Positions 4,386 to 11,709 of a stretch of 24,959 nt of DNA are shown piece by piece. The stretch spans positions 18,134 through 43,092 of the forward strand of contig DGSL01000016.1 in the NCBI GenBank assembly GCA_002393965.1, read 5' to 3'. This stretch comes from Bacteroidales bacterium UBA4363 (lineage in GTDB: Bacteria > Bacteroidota > Bacteroidia > Bacteroidales > Paludibacteraceae). The translations under genes and the position numbers were made by a program. The notes beneath the pieces are model-generated. The model saw nothing but the letters and a program-made list of their open reading frames with translations. It searched no databases and was not told where the DNA came from. Numbering within the stretch: the stretch's first letter is position 1; the number at the start of each line of letters is the position of its first letter.

Positions 4386-4541
4386 GTTTTCTTCGCCCCC
4401 GAACATGGCAGAGAGCAGCGCAGCCATGTTCATCAGTCGGAACTGCTCCAGCCACACCGCCTGCGCTTCCGCTTCTCGGCATCGGAGAACGACACGATCA
4501 CATGGCAGCGCGTAACCGAGATACTGCCGTATGCCGCCCAC
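4386..4541 (-). pseudogene. 3' end of tail gene upstream of the tape measure
   Basis: The minus strand reads EAEAQAVWLEQFRLMNMAA and LLSAMFGGEE before running into the terminator. It is the longest copy of the fragment also seen at 514-590 and 886-960. Position suggests a tail assembly chaperone or similar small protein. The inner boundary with the unrelated plus-strand remnant near 4465 is uncertain. Confidence 0.4.
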
Positions 4542-4657
4542 AACGACGGCACGACCAGCGCCGGACGGCAGGTATGTCTGCGTCCACCGGTGGCTCCCAT
4601 AATAGAAAGTTCCTCTTTCCCGATGCCTTTACCGACGGCTATCTCTTCTTGGAGTAA
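4465..4657 (+). pseudogene. Broken phage-like protein end, frameshifted
   Basis: The plus strand reads FRFSASENDTITWQRVTEIL and AAHNDGTTSAGRQ in one frame. After about 4570 a second frame gives SASTGGSHNRKFLFPDAF, TDGYLFLE and a stop at 4655-4657. Both halves look like real coding sequence, so I suspect one frameshift in the 3' end of a structural gene. The family is not recognised. Confidence 0.3.
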
Positions 4658-4719
4658 CTCCGTCCACTTTCTACCGACGTAAGGGATTTACGTAAAATAT
4701 CCCTGCGCCGGTGCTTTTT

Positions 4720-4751
4720 TTTGTCCGTCGCATGGAAAATGTATAATTTTG
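4720..4751 (+). promoter_or_regulatory. Promoter of the nfnAB-like operon
   Basis: TTTG at 4720-4723, exactly 20 nt, then TAATTTTG at 4744-4751. This is a perfect match to the Bacteroidetes consensus. The start site would be near 4756, giving a leader of about 35 nt. It marks the border between phage-derived DNA and chromosome. Confidence 0.8.
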
Positions 4752-4789
4752 CCACCAATCTACCTATACTTTAACAATTACTGATCCAG

Positions 4790-5608
4790 ATGAACAGAAT
4801 AGTCAAGAAGGAGCGTTTCTCCGAGAAGGTCGTGCGACTCGACGTGGAGGCACCTCTCATTGCCCAAAGCCGCAAACCGGGCAATTTCGTGATTGTGAAA
4901 ATTGATGACAAGGGCGAACGTATTCCGCTCACCATCGCCTCCGCCGACACCGAGCGTGGCACCATCACGCTTGTCGTTCAGGCTGTCGGACACACCAGCG
5001 CGCGTCTCTGCGCCATGGAGGAGGGCGAGACAATCGCGCACGTCGTCGGACCGCTCGGACGTCCGACCGATATCCGCAACTACGGTACCGTGGTATGCGC
5101 ATGCGGTGGCGTCGGAACCGCGCCCATGCTCCCTATCGTCGAGGCAATGAAGAAGGCAGGCAATCGCGTGATCGTCGTGCAGGCGGCTCGGACCAAGGAA
5201 CTCATTATTCTCGAGCAACAGATGAAGCAATGGGCGGACGAGGTCGTCATCATGACCGACGACGGATCCTATGGTACCAAAGGACTTGTCACCAATGGCG
5301 TGGAGAACGTTATCCAGCGTGAGAAGGTGGACTTCTGCGTCACCATCGGACCTGCCATCATGATGAAGTTCGTCTCTCTCCTGACCAGGAAGTACGACGT
5401 GCCGACCATCGCTTCGCTCAATACCATTATGGTGGACGGAACGGGCATGTGCGGTGCCTGCCGGGTCAACGTCGGTGGCGAGACGAAGTTCGTCTGCGTG
5501 GACGGACCGGAGTTCGACGCTCATCAGGTCGATTTCGACCAGATGATGACGCGGCTCGGAGCCTACCGTGACCTCGAGGCAGTCGAGATGCGGAAGCCGC
5601 TGCGCTGA
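4790..5608 (+). CDS. nfnA: NfnA-like FAD/NAD-binding [2Fe-2S] oxidoreductase subunit
   Basis: This encodes 272 residues, the usual length for the small subunit of NADH-dependent ferredoxin:NADP oxidoreductase (also annotated sulfide dehydrogenase beta or dihydroorotate-dehydrogenase electron-transfer-like protein). An N-terminal FAD-binding barrel has IPLTIAS at about 46-52. The nucleotide-binding domain has VVGPLGRP and CGGVGTAPMLPIVEAM at about 105-120. The C-terminal iron-sulfur motif is GMCGACR...FVCVDG at about 220-237. The large subunit follows after 49 nt, so both act together, most likely exchanging electrons between NAD(H), NADP(H) and ferredoxin in the cytoplasm. Biochemical direction cannot be read from sequence. 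Confidence 0.85.
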   Translation: MNRIVKKERFSEKVVRLDVEAPLIAQSRKPGNFVIVKIDDKGERIPLTIASADTERGTITLVVQAVGHTSARLCAMEEGETIAHVVGPLGRPTDIRNYGTVVCACGGVGTAPMLPIVEAMKKAGNRVIVVQAARTKELIILEQQMKQWADEVVIMTDDGSYGTKGLVTNGVENVIQREKVDFCVTIGPAIMMKFVSLLTRKYDVPTIASLNTIMVDGTGMCGACRVNVGGETKFVCVDGPEFDAHQVDFDQMMTRLGAYRDLEAVEMRKPLR

Positions 5609-5657
5609 GAATCCCTTATTTTTATAGTTTGTAAGTCAGTAAATTCATAAAACAGAT

Positions 5658-7106
5658 ATGACAGAAGATAGAAATGCCTCTTGGCGCGAAGAACTGCGCA
5701 AGAGCATGAAACCAAAGGAGCGCACCGCAATCGAGCGCGTTCCGATGAACGAACTCGACCCCGTACTCCGTGCACGCTCACGCGACGAGGTCAACCAGGG
5801 ACTGACCGCCGAACAGGCCGTGACCGAGGCAAAACGCTGTCTCGACTGCGGCAAACCGTCCTGTATGGAGGGGTGCCCTGTCAATATCGACATTCCCGGA
5901 TTTATCAAGAATATCGAACGTGGCGAGTTCGCCGAGGCGGCACGTGTACTCAAGAAGACCAGCTCGCTGCCTGCCGTCTGCGGACGCGTCTGCCCGCAGG
6001 AGAAACAGTGCGAGGGGAGCTGTATCCATCTCAAGATGAACAGCAAGCCTGTCGCTATCGGCAACCTCGAACGCTTCGCCGCCGATTTCGAACGCAACAG
6101 CGGCAAGGCCTCTCTTCCTGAATGCCGGTCCTCTAACGGGCATAAGGTCGGTGTCATCGGATCCGGTCCGAGTGGACTCTCCTGCGCCGGCGACCTGATC
6201 AAGATGGGCTACGAGGTGACGGTATTCGAGGCTCTGCACGAGATCGGAGGAGTACTCAAGTACGGCATACCCGAGTTCCGACTGCCGAATGCCGTGGTCG
6301 ATGCCGAGATCGAGACGCTCCGGAGGCTCGGAGTCAAGTTCGTGACCGACTGCGTCGTGGGCAAGACCGTCTCCGTCTCCCAGCTCCGCGAACAGGGCTA
6401 CGAGTGCCTCTTCGTCGGAAGTGGCGCCGGACTGCCACGCTTTATGAACATACCTGGCGAGAACCTCATTAACGTCCTCAGTAGCAATGAGTACCTGACG
6501 CGCGTCAATCTGATGGACGCAGGAAATCCCGAGACCGATACGCCTGTCTTCCGTGGTCGGAAGGTGATTGTCGTCGGTGGTGGCAACACCGCCATGGACT
6601 CTGTCCGTACCGCCCTGCGTATGGGGGCTGAGAAGGCTACGATTGTCTATCGACGCAGCGAGGAGGAGATGCCGGCACGTCTCGAGGAGGTACACCATGC
6701 CAAGGCGGAAGGGGTTGAGTTCCTCACCCTTCACAACCCGATCGAGTACATCGGCGACGACAAGGGACGCGTCAAGGCAGTACGACTCCAGAAGATGCAA
6801 CTCGGCGAGCCTGACGAGAGCGGACGACGACGCCCTGTCGAGATACCGGGTGCCGTCGAGGTCTTGGAGGCCGATATGGTCGTCGTGGCCATCGGTGTCT
6901 CCCCGAACCCGATCGTGCCGTCTTCCATCGAAGGACTCAATATCTCCCGCAAGGGGACCATCGTGGTCAACGACGATATGCAGAGCGATAGCATCCCGAC
7001 GATCTTTGCTGGAGGCGATATCGTGCGCGGCGGTGCAACGGTCATCCTCGCCATGGGCGACGGACGGCGCGCCGCAGCGGCCATCGACGCCTATCTCTCT
7101 CGCTGA
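5658..7106 (+). CDS. nfnB: NfnB/GltD-like NADPH oxidoreductase, large subunit
   Basis: This encodes 482 residues. Two Cys-rich [4Fe-4S] motifs lie at about 55-70 (CLDCGKPSCMEGCPVN) and 108-125 (CGRVCPQEKQCEGSC). An FAD site GSGPSGLSCAGDL is at about 173 and an NADPH site VVGGGNTAMDSVRTALRMGA at about 305. An AGGDIVRGGATVILAMGDG FAD-contact motif is near the end. The build equals the small subunit of glutamate synthase, under whose name (gltA/gltD) it is often listed. No glutamate synthase large subunit is present, and the NfnA-like partner directly upstream points to the bifurcating transhydrogenase complex. The operon ends at the terminator at 7152-7209. Confidence 0.85.
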   Translation: MTEDRNASWREELRKSMKPKERTAIERVPMNELDPVLRARSRDEVNQGLTAEQAVTEAKRCLDCGKPSCMEGCPVNIDIPGFIKNIERGEFAEAARVLKKTSSLPAVCGRVCPQEKQCEGSCIHLKMNSKPVAIGNLERFAADFERNSGKASLPECRSSNGHKVGVIGSGPSGLSCAGDLIKMGYEVTVFEALHEIGGVLKYGIPEFRLPNAVVDAEIETLRRLGVKFVTDCVVGKTVSVSQLREQGYECLFVGSGAGLPRFMNIPGENLINVLSSNEYLTRVNLMDAGNPETDTPVFRGRKVIVVGGGNTAMDSVRTALRMGAEKATIVYRRSEEEMPARLEEVHHAKAEGVEFLTLHNPIEYIGDDKGRVKAVRLQKMQLGEPDESGRRRPVEIPGAVEVLEADMVVVAIGVSPNPIVPSSIEGLNISRKGTIVVNDDMQSDSIPTIFAGGDIVRGGATVILAMGDGRRAAAAIDAYLSR

Positions 7107-7151
7107 GTCTCAACCCCGCTCTCCATCGGGTTCTGAAGAAACAACGGATTT

Positions 7152-7209
7152 GCGGACGGATACACATACACTTTAACCCATTGTGGGACGTGTGACCGTC
7201 CGCTTTTTT
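7152..7209 (+). terminator. Terminator after nfnB
   Basis: GCGGACGG (7152-7159) pairs with CCGTCCGC (7196-7203), with an inner ACACA/TGTG extension, followed by six T. The loop is long. The T run stops 4 nt before the -7 box of the next gene. Confidence 0.7.
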
Positions 7210-7212
7210 GCG

Positions 7213-7220
7213 TATTTTTG
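7213..7220 (+). promoter_or_regulatory. -7 box of the T9SS type B protein gene
   Basis: TATTTTTG is a perfect TAnnTTTG box. No good -33 TTTG is at the right distance. The ATG at 7228 is only 7 nt behind it, so the mRNA would have almost no leader. Confidence 0.55.
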
Positions 7221-7227
7221 TGGCGGA

Positions 7228-9465
7228 ATGAGGAGGTTTCTATTCTATATCGTGCTCTGTGTCTTTGCCGTCTTTCATTCTTCGGCGGCGAATGGCTTTT
7301 CAACCGAGGGAACGGAGTTTTATCTCGGTATGATGGGTTTTGCTCCCGAGATGCCGATCTATCAGGATCAGGATGACGAGGGCAACCTCGTTCCCGTCCC
7401 CCTCTCCCGGAACCTTCAGTTATGGGTCCTCGTGGCGGCAAGACAGGCGTGCACCGGCGAAATCACCAATCCGAGGACGGGCTACCGTCAGTCGTTTTCC
7501 GTCGATGCCGGACAGACCGTACGTCTCAATGTGCCAGCCGAACAGGTCTATAGCGGCAGCTGGGGCGATACCGTGATGATCGCCGACCGCGGCCTCCGTG
7601 TCACGACCTCCGACACCGTCAGTGTCTACCTCGGCAACTATGCCGACTATTCCTTCGATGCCTCCATCGTCTTGCCTGTTCCCTCTCTCGGACGCGACTA
7701 CCGCATCGTCAGTTACGCGTCGCCCGACGAGGCTTGCGCACTGGTCGTGGCGGTGGAGGACGGGACCGAGGTCGAGGTGACTTTCGCCAACGATGTCTAT
7801 TTCGATAACGTCTTGACCTATCTCAAGGGAACGACTCATTCCTTCCGACTCGATAGGGGACAGACGCTCCTGCTCGCTGGTGTCGGACTCTTGGGGTCGC
7901 GCGTGCGTTCCGCTTCCTGCCGCCCCATCGCTGTCTTCTCAGGCAATTACTGCCCCTTCGTGCCCGACGATTGCCCGGCTTGCGACGTCCTCGTCGAACA
8001 ACTCCCGCCTACCAGCGCATGGGGCAGACATTTCCTGGTCAACCCCACCCTCGAGAGGGAACGGGACAGCCGCTTGCTGATCAAGGGCGATGAACCCGAA
8101 ACGCATGTGACGATGACGACCAACGGACGCTCCGAACGCTATACGATGGGAGAGGAACAGTACATAGAGTTGGAACTCTCTAACTCCGACGTCAGGATTG
8201 AGAGCGATAAGCCGATCGCCGTGACGCAGTACGCCATCGGCGGATTCTGCAACGGATTCGGCGACCCTTTCATGCTCTGGATCTCTCCGACCGAACAGCG
8301 CGTGCGCACCACCGTTTTCTCTCCGTGCCCAAGTCCGCAGATTACCGAACACTACGTGCAGGTGATCACGCCTACCGCTACCGTCAGTCAGACGTTCCTC
8401 GACGGTCAGCGTGTCGGACATCTCTTCTCGCCATTCTCGCAGGATGCCGACTATAGTTATGCACGCATCCGAGTCGAGCCATCAGCCCATACGCTCAGCA
8501 ATCTCTCGGGCGGACTTACCGCCTATGTCTATGGCTATGGTCACGCCGACGAGTCGCAGGAGGAGTCCTCCTACGAGAGCTACGGCTATTTCGCCGGTGC
8601 AAGCGTAAAGAACCTCGCCGATGTTTTCGAACAGCAGGACTCACAGCAGGCTTTCGACCGTGGCGAGACGGTTCATCTCCGACGCTATGTCCACTCGTCT
8701 CGCAGCGATATCCTGTGGCTCCTCAACGGTGAACCCATCGCTGAGATAATCGAACAGCCGCAAAGGGATACGCTCGACCTCTCTTTCTCTGCCGACCTCC
8801 TGTTGATGGGGGAGAACACCGTCGCCATGGTGCTGCTGCGCGAGTGCGGCAACGATACGGTCTCGAGTCCCATCTACCGCAAGGTGCGTACCCAGACCGA
8901 TGCTGCGATATGCGAGGGTGATACCTACGATTTCTATGGATTATCGGTCAAGGTTCCAGGCGACTACGAGAAACTCCTGCGCAGTACGACCTCGCCTGTC
9001 GATACCGTTGCCATGCTCCATCTCACCGTGCTGCAACGCAAGTTCTCGACGCAGATGGTCTCGATCGACTACGGCGAGTCGTTCTCCTACAACGGACATG
9101 TCTACGACCATAAGGGTGTTTATCTCGATACGCTGCGTTCCGCCGATGGGTGCGACTCCATCATGACTACACACGTCTCACGTACCTATAGTAAGTGCCC
9201 CGAGGTCAACATTCCTTCTTTCTTTACGCCCAACGGCGACGGTGCAAACGACCGCTGGGTGATCGAGAACCTCGCTTGCTACGAAATGGCGGTGGTGCGC
9301 GTCTTCGACCGATATGGCAAAAAACTGGCGGAATACAGCGCCGAATCCGACGGGTGGGACGGCAACTACAACGGCGACCCTTGCCCTACTACCGATTACT
9401 GGTTCGAACTCGAACTGCCCGAGATCCAGGATAAGCGCGTCGGACATTTCCTCCTCAAGAGGTAG
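7228..9465 (+). CDS. Exported IgGFc-binding-like protein with T9SS type B domain
   Basis: This encodes 745 residues if started at the ATG at 7228 (MRRFLFYIVLCVFAVFHSS), which gives a clean signal peptide; a GTG at 7183 lies upstream of the promoter. Residues about 25-420 resemble the IgGFc-binding N-terminal domain (GTEFYLGMMGF, VLPVPSLGRDYRIVSY, FSGNYCPFVPDDC). A middle part has Ig-like strands. The last 90 residues are a CHU_C gliding-motility-type sorting domain (FFTPNGDGANDRW, VRVFDRYGKKL, DGWDGNYNG, DYWFELEL), which directs secretion through T9SS. The protein should be on the surface or released. The binding partner is unknown. Confidence 0.8.
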   Translation: MRRFLFYIVLCVFAVFHSSAANGFSTEGTEFYLGMMGFAPEMPIYQDQDDEGNLVPVPLSRNLQLWVLVAARQACTGEITNPRTGYRQSFSVDAGQTVRLNVPAEQVYSGSWGDTVMIADRGLRVTTSDTVSVYLGNYADYSFDASIVLPVPSLGRDYRIVSYASPDEACALVVAVEDGTEVEVTFANDVYFDNVLTYLKGTTHSFRLDRGQTLLLAGVGLLGSRVRSASCRPIAVFSGNYCPFVPDDCPACDVLVEQLPPTSAWGRHFLVNPTLERERDSRLLIKGDEPETHVTMTTNGRSERYTMGEEQYIELELSNSDVRIESDKPIAVTQYAIGGFCNGFGDPFMLWISPTEQRVRTTVFSPCPSPQITEHYVQVITPTATVSQTFLDGQRVGHLFSPFSQDADYSYARIRVEPSAHTLSNLSGGLTAYVYGYGHADESQEESSYESYGYFAGASVKNLADVFEQQDSQQAFDRGETVHLRRYVHSSRSDILWLLNGEPIAEIIEQPQRDTLDLSFSADLLLMGENTVAMVLLRECGNDTVSSPIYRKVRTQTDAAICEGDTYDFYGLSVKVPGDYEKLLRSTTSPVDTVAMLHLTVLQRKFSTQMVSIDYGESFSYNGHVYDHKGVYLDTLRSADGCDSIMTTHVSRTYSKCPEVNIPSFFTPNGDGANDRWVIENLACYEMAVVRVFDRYGKKLAEYSAESDGWDGNYNGDPCPTTDYWFELELPEIQDKRVGHFLLKR

Positions 9466-9542
9466 GACTGGTGTCCTCTTTTTCTTCTTCTCTCCTTTCT
9501 CTCTACTCCCCTCTCTCCTTTCTCTCTCCCCTCTCCCCCCTC
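9466..9542. other. Polypyrimidine spacer with weak terminator
   Basis: Between two convergent genes. AGGAC-TGGT-GTCCT followed by CTTTTT can end plus-strand transcription. The rest is nearly pure C/T on the plus strand (one A in more than 60 bases). Confidence 0.45.
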
Positions 9543-10283
9543 TCAGTTCATGCCTCTCTTTTCCTTGATTTCGTTATAGGCTTCGTTTACGGCACGGAAC
9601 TTTTCCGTCGCCTTTTTCTTCATCTCTTCTCCCAGACTGTTGACTTTGTCCGGATGGTATTTCATGGCCATCCGCCTGTACGCTTTCTTCACTTCTTCGT
9701 CACTGGCTGATGGCGAGATCTCCAGTATCTTGTACGCCCGGTCCGGATCGTTTTTCTTCTCGTTGATCGACAGCATCGAATTCAGGTCTGCCGGACTCAG
9801 ATTCAGGGCGGTACAGAGATTCGTGAGGAGGAGATGCTCCTTGACCGAGAGGTTGTTGTCGCTCTTTGCTATGGTGATGAGCAGGTGCAATAGTTGCAGG
9901 CGCATCGAGTAGTTCATGTTGAGTGCAATCTGTCGGGCAACCTGGATCGGGTCGTAGTTTTCTTTCAACAGTCCTTTCAGGATCTGTAGCGCGTCAAGGG
10001 CTTTCTGCTCACCATAGGTCTCGAGGAGGAATCGCTTGACGACGTTGAGTTCCGATTTCACTACCTTTCCGTCCGCTTTCATCACGGCGGCCATCAGTAC
10101 CAGCAGCGAGACCAGGAAGTCGTTGCGTGTCGTGTGTTTCTTCCGCGCCGATGCTGTTTTTCCCTTCTCCTTCGTTTCGTTCGACGAATCGAACATGCTG
10201 CCGATGATGAAGCCGATGACCGCTCCGATAGGTCCGCCTATTACGAAGCCGAGACCGCTTGTTATCCATGTTCCAAATCCCAT
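9543..10283 (-). CDS. TerB-like and DnaJ-domain protein (DjlA type)
   Basis: This encodes 246 residues from the ATG at 10283 (MGFGTWITSGLGFVIGG). The open frame continues upstream, but without support. The N-terminus has a Gly-zipper membrane segment (GGPIGAVIGFIIGSMF, about 16-31), then a basic linker. A helical TerB-like domain lies at about 55-165 (LLVLMAAVMKADGKVVKSEL, ITIAKSDNNLSVKEHLLL). A C-terminal J domain at about 180-245 carries YHPDK. This order is that of DjlA, a membrane-anchored Hsp70 co-chaperone that stimulates DnaK. A near-consensus -7 box (TACCTTTA) lies near 10430 on the minus strand, which would give a leader of about 140 nt. Confidence 0.8.
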   Translation of the reverse strand: MGFGTWITSGLGFVIGGPIGAVIGFIIGSMFDSSNETKEKGKTASARKKHTTRNDFLVSLLVLMAAVMKADGKVVKSELNVVKRFLLETYGEQKALDALQILKGLLKENYDPIQVARQIALNMNYSMRLQLLHLLITIAKSDNNLSVKEHLLLTNLCTALNLSPADLNSMLSINEKKNDPDRAYKILEISPSASDEEVKKAYRRMAMKYHPDKVNSLGEEMKKKATEKFRAVNEAYNEIKEKRGMN

Positions 10284-10441
10284 AGTCTTTCTCTTGCGTT
10301 TGTTGTTTATGTTTTTGATGGACCTTCTTTTGGGTGTGGCAGGGTGTCTGGCGGGTGTTTCTCTGCTTGGCTGTTTTTTCCCTCCATCTTTCCCTCCATC
10401 CCCAACCATAAGGTCGTTTCTCGTTGCGTAAAGGTAACATA

Positions 10442-10482
10442 AAAAACGGATTGCCCTCTGTTCGGACAATCCGTTTTTTTAT
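10442..10482 (-). terminator. Bidirectional-type terminator after ilvE
   Basis: ACGGATTG and CAATCCGT are flanked by A and T runs on both sides. On the minus strand it ends ilvE transcription before the DjlA-type gene. Confidence 0.8.
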
Positions 10483-10511
10483 CTCTTGCAGGTTCTTTCT
10501 TTCCCCTGCTC

Positions 10512-11540
10512 TTATTTGTCTTCGATCACGGTAACCCAGCCGTGGACGTCTGGCTCCTCACCGTGCTGGATGGCAAGCAGCTTGTGGTACAGCTTCGTGC
10601 ATACCGGACCCGGCTTGCCGTCCTTGCTGAATACGTACGTCTTGCCCTCGTCGATGTCGTCCACACGCTCCATCGGCGAGATCACCGCTGCCGTTCCGCA
10701 CGCTCCGGCCTCTTCAAAGGTCGAGAGCTCTTCGATAGGAACCTGACGGCGCTCTACCTTCATACCGAGGTCCTCGGCAAGTTGCATCAGCGAACGGTTC
10801 GTTACCGACGGGAGTATCGAGTCCGACTTCGGTGTGATGAACGTGTTGTTCTTGATGCCGAAGAAGTTGGCTGCACCGGCTTCGTCAATGTATTTCTTCT
10901 CACGTGCGTCCAGGTACATCTCGCAGGAGTAGCCCTTGTCATGCGCCTCTTTGTTCGCACGCAACGAGGCTGCATAGTTGCCGCCTACTTTGAAACAGCC
11001 CGTGCCCAGAGGTGCCGCACGGTCATAATGACGGATCACGACATAAGGCGTGGTCGCAAAACCTCCCTTGAAGTACGGACCTACTGGCGTTACAAATACG
11101 ATGAAGAGGTATTCCTGCGCCGGGTGGACTCCCACCTGTGCCCCCGTTCCGATTAGCAACGGACGGATATACAACGTCGCTCCCGTCTCGTATGGGGGGA
11201 TGAAACGCTTGTTGAGTTCTACGGCTTTGATCACCGCAGCTTTGAATTTCTCGGTCGGCAATTCAGGCATCAGGATGCCGCGGCAGGTCGACTGCATGCG
11301 CGCTGCATTGTCCTCAACACGGAATATACGGATATTGCCGTCTTTGCATCGGTAGGCCTTCAGGCCTTCGAAACATTCCTGACCGTAGTGGAGGCATGTC
11401 GCAGCCATGTGCATCGGGATGTACTCGCTGCTGCTGATTTCCATCTCTCCCCATTTCCCGTCTCGGTAGTAGTACCGGACGTTGTAGTCGGTCTTGCGGT
11501 AGCCGAAGCCGATATTGGCCCAGTCAAGTTCTTCGCTCAT
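10512..11540 (-). CDS. ilvE: Branched-chain amino acid aminotransferase
   Basis: This encodes 342 residues, typical for the longer class IV PLP aminotransferases of this group. It interconverts Leu, Ile and Val with their 2-oxo acids, using glutamate/2-oxoglutarate. Seen: GQECFEGLKAYR near 60, RPLLIGTGAQVG near 125, the PLP lysine in GCFKVGGNYAAS near 197, and YIDEAGAANFFGI near 232. It is transcribed alone: a TATTTTTG box (minus strand, 11663-11670) lies 122 nt upstream of the ATG, and a terminator follows. No T-box or leader peptide of branched-chain codons is apparent. Confidence 0.92.
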   Translation of the reverse strand: MSEELDWANIGFGYRKTDYNVRYYYRDGKWGEMEISSSEYIPMHMAATCLHYGQECFEGLKAYRCKDGNIRIFRVEDNAARMQSTCRGILMPELPTEKFKAAVIKAVELNKRFIPPYETGATLYIRPLLIGTGAQVGVHPAQEYLFIVFVTPVGPYFKGGFATTPYVVIRHYDRAAPLGTGCFKVGGNYAASLRANKEAHDKGYSCEMYLDAREKKYIDEAGAANFFGIKNNTFITPKSDSILPSVTNRSLMQLAEDLGMKVERRQVPIEELSTFEEAGACGTAAVISPMERVDDIDEGKTYVFSKDGKPGPVCTKLYHKLLAIQHGEEPDVHGWVTVIEDK

Positions 11541-11662
11541 GATTTTTGTGTCTTTGTATGTTGATTAGTTTTCGCTTTCTGCTTTTCAATAGCCCCCTTC
11601 TCTTGTCTCCTTGCCACTTTCGTCTGCAATGGAACGACACCAGTGGAACTTTGAATAATGCA

Positions 11663-11670
11663 CAAAAATA
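11663..11670 (-). promoter_or_regulatory. -7 box of ilvE
   Basis: The minus strand reads TATTTTTG. The -33 region is poor. It predicts a leader of about 120 nt, which holds no strong hairpin that I can see. Confidence 0.5.
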
Positions 11671-11709
11671 GAGAAAATGTGCTGATAGTGTTCTGTCTGT
11701 CCCTTTTTT

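Noticed and set aside
1..4700. Insertion sequence or integrase driving the array
   Set aside because: No transposase, integrase or terminal inverted repeats are visible. Homologous flanks and microhomology are enough to explain the joints seen.
4681..4723. Terminator before the nfn operon
   Set aside because: A T run follows a GC-rich stretch (GCGCCGGTGC), but no proper stem can be drawn; the T run belongs to the -33 region.
5778..6800. 340-codon minus-strand frame, and 4778-5524 minus strand
   Set aside because: Both are antisense to nfnB and nfnA, which have clear Fe-S and nucleotide-binding motifs. They are shadow frames.
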